NCBI GenBank assembly: GCA_011799875.1
Contig: CM022303.1
Coordinates: 551,216,793-551,280,792 of the forward strand
DNA: 64,000 nucleotides
Origin: Thinopyrum elongatum
Lineage: Eukaryota; Streptophyta; Magnoliopsida; Poales; Poaceae
Direction: 5' to 3'
This document shows positions 35,311-47,318 of this stretch, in pieces. Position 1 is the stretch's first letter; the number at the start of each line of letters is the position of its first letter. The notes beneath the pieces were generated by a model. That model was not told where the DNA came from, ran no database searches, and worked only from the letters and a program-made list of their open reading frames with translations. A program made the position numbers and the translations under genes.

Positions 35311-36368
35311 TGATGCGGAGCATCCTACGGACATCACCATGTCAAGAGTCCATTTGGCAAGTGACACGTGCGACATCTACTTCACATACACAAAGGTGAA
35401 TCATCTCCTTTACACGTGCTCACTTGACCCCTTCGAGGATGGTATACTACTTGACACTCCACTCGTGTGCATGCATAGGTATTGTCGGAACACTACGGAC
35501 GACGAGGAGGAGTGCGAGCACAAGTGTACAACTACACCATCCGCGAGGGAAGCGTGGAAGCGAAGACGGAAGAAGACGGAGCTGCGGAGTCTACAGCGGC
35601 CGGACGACCGACGCCCCACCGGATGTCCGACACTCTACAGCGCCTGGACGACCGGCGTCCACCGGACGTCCGACACACCTTCCACCCAGCCAGACGAAGA
35701 CGCTACAGCGCCCGGATGACCGACGAGACACCGGACGTCCGACGAGTCCCAGCGCCCGGACGACCGACGCCGACCGGACGACCGGTCCCGCTACACCCGA
35801 GAAGAATCAGCGGACTTCTGACGCGCGCTGGATGTCCGGACCGTCCCGAGCCACCGGACGTCTGACCCCCACCGGTCGTCCGGTAACTACCTGTGCGCAG
35901 CCGCGGGCCTTCGGCCTTGTATCCCTTCCCACTTACCCTTTCGCCCACTTAGACTATAAATACCCCCCTACCTCCTCCTAGCTAGGGTTAGCAAAGTGAT
36001 AGCTCATTTGTATGTGAGCTTTGCTCCTACCTACCTCTACTCTTGAGAGAGAGAGAGAGACCACCACTCTCATGGAGTTCAGGACCTCCATGTGAGCATG
36101 TGAGAAGATCCTACGAGATTCAAGACCCCTAACGGGAAGACATCAAGACCTCCTCTTGGAGATGAGCTTTACCTTGTATCTTTCCCTTTGTTGTTCATGT
36201 ACCTTGTGGATCTTGTGTGTTTGATTGTCTAGTGGATGTGTGATTGGACTTGTTCTTGAGTGTTTCCCCTTGTGATTTCTCTCTCTTCTTCCCCGTGTTC
36301 ATCGTGTTCTTCGAGGGAATCCACTCCAATCGTGAAAGATCGGCCTACACCGGGTTAGCCCCGTATCA
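35311..36368 (+). repeat. 3' LTR of the pol-less Gypsy element
   Basis: Near-copy of 27766-28832 with scattered substitutions in the CGGACG array and a shorter GA run. Ends CGTATCA before TTAGA. Confidence 0.92.
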
Positions 36369-36373
36369 TTAGA

Positions 36374-37447
36374 CGTCTGCAATTCTAGGTTGCAGCGATT
36401 TCTACTGTTTTTTTGTTAGTTTTGATGGTCTCGTAGGCATTGATTCTCACTGTTTTAGGGGTGTTGTTGTGATCGAACTCCGGGCCTGAGAGTAGGGTAT
36501 GAACCCTAGATCTAGTTATCTGCATCTCGATTTGTAGGATAATGGCAGTTGGGTTTTATATGGAACTGACTTAATTGCCATGATGTTTTGTGCAAACATG
36601 GCAATTTGAATCCACTGGTTTAGCTACAACTTTCCTACTAGATGGCAACTAACTTTTTGAAGCAAATCTGTCAGTTGCCATGTTCTATGTAGGATAATGG
36701 CAGTTGGGTGTTCCATGGTACTGACTTAGTTGCCATGATGTTTTCTGCAAACTTGGCAACTTGAATCTACTGGTTTAGCTACAACTTTCCTACTAGATGG
36801 CAACTACCTTTTTTGAAGCAAATCTGTCAGTTGCCATGTTTTTGCACTGATTTCAGGGGACATTGTGCCTACTGTGCCTATTTAGCAGACGGCAACTACC
36901 TGTTTTGACACATTGAGGCTTTATTTTACATGTTGGTTTTGCGCAAACATGGCAACCTGAATCTTTTGGTTCAGATACATTTTTCCACTTTGTTTATTTT
37001 TAGTAGATGGCAACTGCTTATTGAACCCAAAATTCTCAGTTGCCATGTTTATGCAGTGATCCGGGGTTCAATTTGCTACTGTGCTTTTAAGGAGATGTCA
37101 ACTACATCTATACAGCAAGGCATTATTTGCCATGCCTATTCTTTAGTACTTTTGTTGGCAGCTGCATAGTTGTGCTTAGGAGCGTATGGCAGCTCCCACT
37201 GTGCCGTACGATATTATTTTTTGGTATGCATTTCAAGTGTCACATGGCAATTTGCCCACTACATTTTTCAGATTGCAGGTGGCAACTCCCTCTTTTTACT
37301 CATCATATACATTGTTTTAGGGTAAACATGGCAGTTTTCATTTGTCGTCGATGATATCCACTGCCTCGTTACTTCATGCATCTTTTTTTGCATCTTTTGA
37401 CTGTGTTTTCATTTGTACTCATGTGTATTTGTTCTTACCGTAGCATC
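36374..37447 (+). repeat. MULE 5' spacer with TGGCAA/TTGCCA motifs and a 155-bp tandem duplication
   Basis: No gene is visible. AGGATAATGGCAGTTGGG begins a segment at 36536 that is repeated from 36691 (period 155 bp). About 20 TGGCA(A/G) or TTGCCAT motifs lie between 36540 and 37340, on both strands. The stretch is probably the leader or first intron of the Ulp1-like gene. Confidence 0.7.
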
Positions 37448-38545
37448 ATGGCTTGTGGTGACCAGCAAGACGATGATGACGACTTCATGGAGGTACCGCC
37501 ACGGAATCGTGCGACCGGTCATATGAAAGATGGTGATGAGGTCATTCCCCCCCTATTTTATTGTGTTATAGAGTTTACATTCTCCGTCAGCAGTATTTTT
37601 TAGCATATTGAACATGGCAACAATGGTCCTTTCCTGTTCTGCAGAAGAAGAAACATCCGCGCAATAGGGCTTTGCAAGAACGCCCGACTATATTGACCAA
37701 GGGTTTTACTGATGATCAGAAGGGAGCTGCCGGTGAGATGGGGATGCAAGCATTGATGGATATTCGATGCCCAAATCTAGTGAACCCTGTATGTGATTGG
37801 CTCGGTGAGATATACGACCCTTCGTCTAGGGAATTTGTCATTTCGGGACGTGGGAGACTCCCTTTGGACGAGGAATCTGTATTCTGCACTTTGGGTGTCC
37901 CCCGTGGAGAAATCAAAGTTCTGTATGAGGTGAACAATGAGATTGAGGAAGTTTTGTTCCCCCGTTTGTTTCCTGGCACGACATCCATGCCTAATACGAC
38001 TGTGCTGGCAACTTCGTTGGAGGGCATGACAACCCATGGCGAGGTATTTAAGATGAAGCTGCTAATGTACTTGATCTCGTCTGTCTTTGCGCCTACCACG
38101 TCGCTGCGCCCAAGCAACAAGTGCTTCCCTATCCTGGTGAATGCTCTTTGTCTATTCTTTTTCCTACAATCTTCTGTTTTTGATGTCATGTAATAGCATG
38201 TTCCTACCAGTTGACGTTTTATTGACTGTTGGTGTGTTGTTTTGTTTTCAAATCTTGTGCAGGCGAAACTGAAAGATGTTGAGAACATGAATTGGTGTAA
38301 ATTCATTGCCGACTTCCTGCATGATGCATTCGCAAATAAGATGTACCAGAAGGGCTACCGCCTACACCTAATGGTATTTTTTGGCTGTTTGCAAATGCTT
38401 TTAACACGGTTCATTCGTTCCTCATTCACAATACAGAGAACGCAACTTTTTGTTTGTGTATGGTATTTCAAGTTTGAAATGTAATTCTTTTTATTTGGAT
38501 GCCTTTTAGGAAATGAATAAAATCGGAGGTGTACTTGAACATAGT

Positions 38546-38850
38546 TGTCAATTTTTACAGTTGTTCATAAGTGGCAACCAAATTGTTTTTGCACATGGCA
38601 ACTCTGTTTGGCCATACTCTGTCAACTCTAGTTGATAGATTTTTAATTGATTCTTTTCATGGCAACCATAGTTGATCGTGTACGGCAACTTTTATTTGTG
38701 TTTTTACATGTCAAGTGAAGTTGTTGAGACATGGCAACTATAGTTGATTCTACATGGCAATTACATTTGTACAACACACATAGTGTTCACTTCTCTATTT
38801 TTTGTTTTTTTAAGTGGTGATACATGGCAAACATACGTTCACGTACATGT
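38546..38850 (+). repeat. 23-bp TGGCAA repeat array in intron 3
   Basis: Core copies start at 38572, 38596, 38620, 38660, 38683, 38709, 38732 and 38755. Most steps are 23 or 24 bp. Confidence 0.85.
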
Positions 38851-39199
38851 CAAATCTTTTTCCTGACATGTTTTGATTTACTTACTCTCTTTTTTGTGTA
38901 AACCAGCTCATGTACGTCGACTGTCTTGATTTATCTACTGTCGATTTTACTAAGATAGGAGGTCCGCCGCCTCCACATAAGTTTGCTATCTCTGCCTGGA
39001 ATTATGATGCTGTCAAGGCTGTGCTTGCCGCAGACAGGATATCTGATACAAAATATGGCAAACTGCAAGTTAGTTTTATCTTCCTTCTTGCACGACATTT
39101 TTGAAGTTCACTGTTGGAAAGAATATAGAAAAACCAAAACTGCTCCATATTGGCCGTTCATAGTTTTTTTAAAGAGGGAAATATATAGCGTATACAACA

Positions 39200-39400
39200 T
39201 GGCAAATACGTTTGGTTCCCCATGGCAAATGTACAACACTTTGCATGGCATCCATATTCCAATCTGTGCACTCAACTATGTCTGGGCATTCCATTCGCCG
39301 ACCTCAACCCATTCATTACGGCTAACAAACTATAAAGAACTTGGCAACCATGGTTGTCTGCACATGGCAACTATGGTTGTCTCCATATGGCAACTCTGTC
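39200..39400 (+). repeat. 23-bp TGGCAA repeat array in intron 4
   Basis: Cores at 39200, 39223 and 39246, then 39342, 39365 and 39388, exactly 23 bp apart within each run. Confidence 0.88.
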
Positions 39401-40095
39401 ATTCCCCCTCGAATTCTTTTCCTGTGATCCATGACCATAGTCACTGTTTCTTCTTGACCTCTCTTTTTTGCTATTTTTCAGCTGATGGCCAAGCATGCCA
39501 TTGACTATAGTGTGTTTGGTGGGCCACAAAATTTTAGCAAGTGGATGGATGTGCATTCAGCTCCATCTTGTTCTGCCGAGGTAATCAAGCACGTATTTGT
39601 TTTTGAATGATCTTTTCTTGCATTTGACTTCTTTTACGGTTTTTTTGCCTTCTTTTCTATACATATGTACTAATGTGTTTGAATTTGTTACTTTTTGTTT
39701 CTGATCAGGCCAGGGCTCCTGTTGAGCACCTAGTAGGGCAGTTTGCTTCCGGCATGACCAACCTGCTTGGGAAGTTGGTCGAGGGTTGGACAACATTGAA
39801 TGGTTTTGATAGCGACGCGGTTGCGAGGCAGTTCACATCTTTTATCGAAGAATGCACACATCATCCAACTGGTTGCCGTGGCCGGTACAACCACAATAGT
39901 TCTCAGGAGCTGCCTGACACCCAAGAGGAGCTATTCGGGGATGGTTTTGGTGGCATGGATGCTGGTCTCGACAAGGATGGTGACGATGCCATGGAGAATG
40001 TGCGACATGACACTGACCATGATGAACCTCGGGAAGTTCGTGTGGGAGGTAACAACGATAAGGCTGCACCGAATGTTCCTCCACCAGAGGGAGGC

Positions 40096-41679
40096 TGATA
40101 CGTCTCCAACGTATCTATAATTTTTTATTGTTCCATGCTATTATATTATCTGTTTTGGATGTTTTATATGCATTAATATGCTATTTTATATTATTTTTGG
40201 GACTAACCTATTAACCTAGAGCCCAGTGCCAGTTCCTGTTTTTTCCCTGTTTTTGAGTTTCGCAAAAAAGGAATACCAAACGGAATAAAACTTTCGCGAT
40301 GATCTTTCTTGGACCAAAAGGAAACCAAAGGACTTGGAGTGCAAGTCAGAGAAGCCACGAGGCGGCCACAAGGACGGAGGGCATGCCCAGGGGGGTAGGG
40401 CGCGCCCCCCACCCTTGTGGGCCCCTCGTGCGTCTCCTGACCTAATTCTTTTGCATATATACTCTTATATGCCCAAACCACCAGAGGCATTCACGAAAAG
40501 ACTTTTCCACCGCCGCAACCGTCTGTACCCGTGAGATCCCATCTAGGGGCCTTTTTCGGCGTCCTGCCGGAGGGGGATTCGATCACGGAGAGCTTCTACA
40601 TCAACACCATTGCCCTTCCGATGAAGCGTGAGTAGTTTACCTCAGACCTACGGGTCCATAGCTAGTAGCTAGATGGCTTCTTCTCTCTCTTTGATTCTCA
40701 ATACCACGTTCTCCTCGATGTTCTTGGAGATCTATTCGATGTAATACTTTTTTGCGGTGTGTTTGCCGAGATCCGATGAATTGTGGATTTATGATCAACT
40801 TATCTATGAATATTATTTGAATCTTCTTTGAATTATTTTATGCATGATTTGATATCTTTGCAAGTCTCTTCGAACTATCGATTTGGTTTGGCCAACTAGA
40901 TTGGTTTTTCTTGCAATGGGAGAAGTGCTTAGCTTTGGGTTCAATCTTGCGGTGTCCTTTCCCAGTGACAGTAGGGGCAGCAAGGCACGTATTGTATTGT
41001 TTCCATCGAGGATAAAAAGATGGGGTTTTCATCATATTGCTTGAGTTAATTCCTCTACATCATGTCATCTTTCTTAATGCGTTACTCTGTTCTTCATGAA
41101 CTTAATACTCTAGATGCAGGCAGGAGTCAGTCGATGTGTGGAGTAAAAGTAGTAGATGCAGAATCGTTTCGGTCTACTTGACACGGACGTGATGCCTATA
41201 ATCATGATCATTGCCTTAGATATCGTCATAATTTTGCGCTTTTCTATCAATTGCTCGGCAGTAATTTGTTCACCCACCGTATTATTTTCTATCGTGAGAG
41301 AAGCCTCTAGTGAAACCTATGGCCCTGGGTCTATTTTCCATCATACAATCTTTTACTTTCCAATCTACGAGTTTCCGATCTACTATTTTGCAATCTTTTA
41401 CTTTCCAATCTATAAAACAAAAATACCAAAAATATTTACTTTACCATTTATTTATCTTTATCAGATCTCACTTTTGCAAGTAACCGTGAAGGGATTGACA
41501 ACCCCTTATCGCGTTGGGTGCAAGTTTGGTGTTTGTTTGTGCAGGTATTCGGTGACTTGCGTGTTGTCTCCTACTGGATTGATACCTTGGTTCTCAAAAC
41601 TGAGGGAAATACTTACTCTACTTTGCTGCATCACCCTTTCCTCTTCAAGGGAAAACCAACGCAAGCTCAAGAAGTAGCA
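40096..41679 (+). repeat. 5' LTR of Gypsy element 1
   Basis: 1584 bp. The first bases can form a hairpin (GATACG with CGTATC). Lacks about 11 bases (around GTCCAAACATA) that the 3' LTR retains near 45910. Confidence 0.92.
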
Positions 41680-41690
41680 GGAAGAATTTC

Positions 41691-41708
41691 TGGCGCCGTT
41701 GCCGGGGA
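41691..41708 (+). other. Primer binding site (tRNA-Asp)
   Basis: TGGCGCCGTTGCCGGGGA, complementary to the 3' end of plant tRNA-Asp, 11 bases after the LTR. Confidence 0.88.
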
Positions 41709-41923
41709 GATCTACACCAAGTCAAGACATACCAAGTACCCATCATAAACTCTCATCTCTCGCATTACATTATTTGCCATTCGCCTCTCGTTTTCCTCTC
41801 CCCCACTTCTAAAACAATTTTCGAAAAGTTTGCCTTTTCTTCACCTCTCTCTTTGCCTTTTCTTCGCCCCTCTTCCGTTCGTCTTCTTTGTTTGCTTTTT
41901 GTGTGCTTGCGTGTTTTGTCACG

Positions 41924-42934
41924 ATGACTCAAGAGAATACCAAACTGTGTGATTTTTCCATCACCAATAATAATGATTTTATTAGTACTCCGATTGCTCC
42001 CGCTACTAATGTGGAATCTTGTGAAATTAATGCCGCGTTGCTGAATCTTGTTATGAAAGATCAATTTTCTAGCCTTCCTAGTGAAGATGCCGCATCCCAT
42101 CTAAACAATTTCGTTGATTTGTGTGATATGCAAAAGAAGAAAGATGTGGTTAATGATATTGTTAAATTAAAGCTATTTCCGTTCTCACTATGAGACCGTG
42201 CTAAAACTTGGTTTTCATCTTTGCCTAAAAATAGTATTGATTCATGGAATAAGTGTAAAGATGCTTTTATTTCCAAGTAGTTTCCTCCCGCTAAGATCAT
42301 CTCCCTTAGGAACAATATTATGAATTTTAAACAACTTGATCATGAGCATGTTGCACAATCTTGGGAGAGAATGAAATTGATGATACGAAATTGCCCTACT
42401 CATGGTTTGAATTTGTGGATGATTATACAAAAATTTTATGCCGGATTGAATTTTGCTTCTAGAAATCTTTTAGATTCGGCCGCGGGAGGCACTTTTATGG
42501 AAATTACCTTATGAGAAGCTACTAAACTTTTAGATAATATTATGGTTACTTATTCTCAATGGCATACCGAAAGATCTTTCACTAGTAAAAAGGTGCATGC
42601 AATTGAAGAGATTAATGTTTAGAGTGGAAAGATGGATGAACTTATGAAATTGTTTGCTAGCAAGAGGGTTTCTTTGGATCCCAATGATATGCCTTTATCC
42701 ACTTTGATTGAAAACAATAATGAATCTATGGATGTGAATTTTGTTGGTAGGAACAATTTTGGTAATAACGCGTATAAAGGCAATTTTAATCCTAGGCCGT
42801 TTCCTAGTAATTCCTCTAATAATTATGAAAATTTCTACAACCATTCTTATGGAAATTATAATAATATGCCCTCTGAATTTGAGAATAGTGTTAAAGAATT
42901 TATGAGTTCGCAAAAGAATTTCATGCCTAGCTAA
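41924..42934 (+). pseudogene. Gypsy (Athila-like) gag with four in-frame stops
   Basis: One frame from ATG 41924 to TAA 42932-42934 with stops at 42191-42193, 42278-42280, 42512-42514 and 42620-42622 and no frameshift. Recognisable blocks include AASHLNNFVDLCDMQKKKDV, RAKTWFSSLPKNSIDSWNKC and LNLWMIIQKFYAGLNFASRN, the retrotrans_gag fold of Athila-type elements, with an Asn-rich C-terminus (about 42755-42860). It would form the particle shell. The lack of indels with several stops suggests decay by substitution. Confidence 0.88.
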
Positions 42935-45720
42935 GGGCGTTAAACAATAGCGCTTGTTGGGAGGCAACCCAATTTTATTTTTATTTTTGCTTTTTAGGTT
43001 CTGTTTTGCAATAAATAATTCATCTAGCCTCTTGTTATATGTGGTTTTATGTTTTAATTAGTTTTTGTGCCAAGTAAGACCTTTGGGATAGCTTACGGTG
43101 ATAGTTGATTTGATCTTGCTGAAAAACAGAAACTTTTGCGCCCAGGAAAATAATTTTTATAATTCACAGAAGAGTGATTTTGAGTTGATTATTTATGAAT
43201 AAGATTAATAAACAAATTTCTTAGGTCTTCCTAATTTTTCAGAATTTTTGGAGTTACAGAAGTATTCGAGATTTCCAGATTGCTACAGACTGTTCTGTTT
43301 TAGACAGATTCTGTTTTCTATGTGTTGTTTGCTTATTTTGATGAATCTATGGGTAATATCGGGGGCTATGAACCATGGAAAAAGTTGGAATACAGTAGAT
43401 ATTACACCAATATAAATAAAAAATGTGTTCACAACAGTACCAAAAGTGGTGATTTATTTTCTTATACTAACGGAGCTTATGAGATTTTCTGTTGAGTTTT
43501 GTGTTGTGAAGTTTTCAAGTTTTGGGTAAGGATTTGATGGACTATGGAATAAGGAGTGGCAAGAGCCTAAGCTTGGGGATGCCCAAGGCACCCCAAGGTA
43601 ATATTCAAGGACAACCAAGAGCCTAAGCTTGGGGATGCCCCGGAAGGCATCCCCTCTTTCGTCTTCGTCTATCAGTAACTTTACTTGAGGCTATATTTTT
43701 ATTCACCACATGATATGTGTTTTGCTTGGAGCGTCTTGTATGATTTGATTCTTTGCTTTTTAGTTTGCCACAATCATCCTTGCTGTACACACCTTTTGAG
43801 AGAGACACGCATGAATCGTGATTTATTAGAATACTCTTTGTGCTTCACTTATATCTTTTGAGCTAGGCAATTTTGCTCTAGTGCTTAACTTACATCTTTT
43901 TAGAGCACGGAGGTGGTTTTATTTTATAGAAATTGATGAACTATCATGCTTCACTTATATTATTTTGAGAGTCTTTAAAACAGCATGGTAATTTGCTTTG
44001 GTTATAAATTTAGTCCTAATATGATAGGCATCCAAGAGGGATATAAAAAAAACTTTCATATAAAGTGCATTGAATACTATGAGAAGTTTGATTCCTTATG
44101 ATTGTTTTGAGATATGAAGATGGTGATATTAGAGTCATGCTAGTGAGTAGTTGTGAATTTGAGAAATACTTGTGTTAAGGTTTGTGAGTCCCGTTGCATG
44201 CACGTATGGTGAACCGTTATGTAACGAAGTCGGAGCATGAGATATTTTTTGATTGTCATCCTTTGTGTGGAGGTCGGGATCGCGCGATGGTTAACTCCTA
44301 CCAACCCTTCCCTTAGGAGCATGCGTCTAGTACTTTGTTTTGATGACTAATAGATTTTTGCAATAAGTATGTGAGTTCTTTATGACTAATGTTGAGTCCA
44401 TGGATTATACGCACTCTCACCCTTCCACCTTTGCTAGCCTCTCTAGTGCCGCGCAATTTTCGCCGGTACCATAAACCCACCATATACCTTCCTCAAAACA
44501 GCCACCATACCTACCTATTATGGCATTTCCATAGCCATTCCGAGATATATTGCCATGCAACTTTCCACCGTTCCGTTTATTATGACACGCATCATCATTG
44601 TCATATTGCTTTGCATGATCATGTAGTTGACATCGTATTTGTGGCAAAGCCACCATTCGTAATTCTTTCATACATGTCACTCTTGATTCATTGCACATCT
44701 CGGTACACAGCTGGAGGCATTCATATAGAGTCATATTTTGTTCTAGTATCGAGTTGTAAGTAAATAGAAGTATGATGATTTTCATTATTAGAGCATTGTC
44801 CCATGTGAGGAAAAAAAGAAAAAAGAAAAAAAAGGGGAAAAGAAAGGAAAAAAGAAGAAAGAAAAAAAAAAGAGAAAAAAAAGAAGAAAGAGAAGAAAGA
44901 AAAAAGAAAGAAAGAAAAAAAAATGAGAGAAAAAGAGAGAAGGGGCAATGTTACTATCCTTTTTCCACACTTGTGCTTCAAAGTAGCACCATGATCTTCA
45001 TGATAGAGAGTCTCCTATGTTGTCACTTTCATATACTAGTGGGACTTTTTCATTATAGAACTTGACTTGTATATTCCAACGATGGGCTTCCTCAAATTGC
45101 CCTAGGTCTTCATGAGCAAGCAAGTTGGATGCACACCCACTTAGTTTTCTTTTGAGCTTTCATAAACTTATAGCTCTAGTGCATCCGTTGCATGGCAATC
45201 CCTACTCACTCACATTGATATCTATTGATGGGCATCTCCATAGCCCGTTGATACGCCTAGTTGATGTGAGACTATCTCCCTCTTTTTGTCTTCTCCACAA
45301 TCACCTTCTATTCCACCTATAGTGCTATGTCCATGGCTCACGCTCATGTATTGCGTAAAAATTGAAAAAGTTTGAGAATACTAAAGTATGAAACAATTGC
45401 TTGGCTAAAACCGGGGTTGTGCATGATTTGAGTATTTTGTGTGATGAAGATGGAGCATAGCCAGACTATATGATTTTGTAGGGACAAGCTTTCTTTGGCC
45501 ATGTTATTTTGAGAAGACACAATTATCTTATTAGTATGCTTGAAGTATTATTGTTTTTATGTCAATATTAAACTCTTGTTTTGAATCATACGGATCTGAA
45601 CATTCATGCCACAATAAAGAAATTACATGGATAAATATGTTAGCTAGCATTCCACATCAAACATTCTATTTTTATCATTTACCTACTCGAGGACGAGCAG
45701 GAATTAAGCTTGGGGATGCT
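42935..45720 (+). other. Non-coding 3' half of Gypsy element 1
   Basis: 2.8 kb colinear with 56888-59639 in the sibling element. It begins with GCGCTTGTTGGGAGGCAACC, a stem-loop (TTGGG/CCCAA) shared by both. AAGCTTGGGGATGCC strings occur near 43570 and 43627. An A/G-only tract is at about 44811-44942. A short frame (44389-44763) is shared with the sibling (58350-58667) but is unproven. It ends in AAGCTTGGGGATGCT before the LTR. Confidence 0.8.
44811..44942 (+). repeat. Purine-only (A/G) tract
   Basis: About 130 bases almost entirely A and G. The sibling has a shorter version at 58783-58882. Lys/Phe-rich frames here are artefacts. Confidence 0.9.
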
Positions 45721-47318
45721 TGATACGTCTCCAACGTATCTATAATTTTTGATTGTTCCATGCTATTATATTATCTGTTTTGGATGTTTTATATGCATTA
45801 ATATGCTATTTTATATTATTTTTGGGACTAACCTATTAACCTAGAGCCCAGTGCCAGTTCCTGTTTTTTCCCTGTTTTTGAGTTTCGCAGAAAAGGAATA
45901 CCAAACGGAGTCCAAACATAATAAAACTTTCGCGATGATCTTTCTTGGACCAAAAGGAAACCAGAGGACTTGGAGTGCAAGTCAGAGAAGCCACAAGGCG
46001 GTCACAAGGACGGAGGGTGCGCCCAGGGGGGTAGGGCGCGCCCCCACCCTTGTGGGCCCCTCGTGCGTCTCCTGACCTAATTCTTTCGCCTATATATACT
46101 CTTATATGCCCAAACCACCAGAGGCATCCACGAAAAGACTTTTCCACCGCCGCAACCTTCTGTACCCGTGAGATCCCATCTAGGGGCCTTTTTCGGCGTC
46201 CTGCCGGAGGGGGATTCGATCACGGAGGGCTTTTACATCAACACCATTGCCCTTCCGATGAAGCGTGAGTAGTTTACCTCAGACCTACGGGTCCATAGCT
46301 AGTAGCTAGATGGCTTCTTCTCTCTCTTTGATTCTCAATACCACGTTCTCCTCGATGTTCTTGGAGAACTATTCGATGTAATAATTTTTTGCGGTGTGTT
46401 TGCCGAGATCTGATGAATTGTGGATTTATGATTAGCTTATCTATGAATATTTTTTGAATCTTCTATGAATTCTTTTATGCATGATTTGATATCTTTGCAA
46501 GTCTCTTCGAACTATCTATTTGGTTTGGCCAACTAGATTGGTTTTTCTTGCAATGGGAGAAGTGCTTAGCTTTGGGTTCAATCTTGCGGTGTCCTTTCCC
46601 AGTGACAGTAGGGGCAGCAAGGCACGTATTGTATTATTGCCATCGAGGATAAAAAGATGGGGTTTTCATCATATTGCTTGAGTTAATTCCTCTACATCAT
46701 GTCATCTTTCTTAATGTGTTACTTTGTTCTTCATGAACTTAATACTCTAGATGCAGGCAGGAGTCGGTCGATGTGTGGAGTAATAGTGGTAGATGCAGAA
46801 TCGTTTCGGTCTACTTGACACGGACATGATGCCTATATTCATGATCATTGCGTTAGATATCATCATAATTTTGTGCTTTTCTATCAATTGCTCGGCAGTA
46901 ATTTGTTCACCCACCATATTATTTTCTATCTTGAGAGAAGCCTCTAGTGAAACCTATGGCCCCCGGGTCTATTTGCCATCATACAATCTTTTACTTTCCA
47001 ATCTACGAGTTTCCGATCTACTATTTTGCAATCTTTTACTTTCCAATCTATAAAACAAAAATACCAAAAATATTTACTTTACCATTTATTTATCTTTATC
47101 AGATCTCACTTTTGCAATTAACCGTGAAGGGATTGACAACCCCTTATCGCATTGGGTGCAAGTTTGGTGTTTGTTTGTGTAGGTATTCGGTGTCTTGCGT
47201 GTTGTCTCCTACTGGATTGATACCTTGGTTCTCAAAACTGAGGGAAATACTTACTCTACTTTGCTGCATCACCCTTTCCTCTTCAAGGGAAAAACTAACG
47301 CAAGGTCAAGAAGTAGCA
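45721..47318 (+). repeat. 3' LTR of Gypsy element 1
   Basis: 1598 bp, close to the 5' copy. TATA-like CTATATATAC at 46090-46099. Confidence 0.92.

Larger units (their letters stand above)
27766..36368 (+). mobile_element. Gypsy-type LTR retrotransposon without pol, 8.6 kb
   Basis: LTRs of about 1.06 kb (27766-28832 and 35311-36368) start TGATGCGGAGC and end CGTATCA. Target duplication TTAGA at 27761-27765 and 36369-36373 is perfect. After a primer site and a 1.8-kb leader comes a retrotrans_gag-type gag, then a long frame of unknown nature instead of protease, RT and integrase, and a G-rich polypurine tract. Non-autonomous. I do not recognise the family name. Confidence 0.9.
37448..40095 (+). 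pseudogene. Ulp1-like MULE gene, exons 1-6 (N-terminal region)
   Basis: Six exons join with consistent GT-AG borders and no stop: 37448-37540, 37645-38136, 38263-38373, 38907-39068, 39482-39580 and 39709-40095. The first five introns are all phase 0, giving 448 codons. The protein starts MACGDQQDDDDDF, then contains DIRCPNLVNPVCDWLGEIYD, GRGRLPLDEESVFCTLGVPRG and FPRLFPGTT. This domain is typical of the long N-terminal regions of transposon-borne plant Ulp1 proteins; its own function is unknown. The sixth exon is cut at GAGGC by a Gypsy insertion and resumes in frame at 47324. Introns 3 and 4 hold the 23-bp repeat. This half is undamaged apart from the insertion. Confidence 0.8.
40096..47318 (+). 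mobile_element. Pol-less Gypsy element 1 (tRNA-Asp primer site), inserted in exon 6
   Basis: LTRs 40096-41679 and 45721-47318 start TGATACGTCTCCAACGTATC and end AAGAAGTAGCA. Target duplication GAGGC (40091-40095 and 47319-47323) is perfect. The primer site matches tRNA-Asp, as used by Athila/Tat-type Gypsy elements. Internal DNA (4.04 kb) has a broken gag and then non-coding sequence, with no protease, RT or integrase, so it was mobilised by another element. Confidence 0.93.

Noticed and set aside
44389..44763. 124-codon frame shared by both Gypsy elements (counterpart 58350-58667)
   Set aside because: Shared because the DNA is shared. His-rich with no known domain and no sign of stronger protein than DNA conservation by eye. 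Left as unproven.
44772..45065. Lys-rich and Phe-rich frames on both strands near 44.8-45.0 kb
   Set aside because: They are translations of the purine-only tract in a non-coding part of a Gypsy element.
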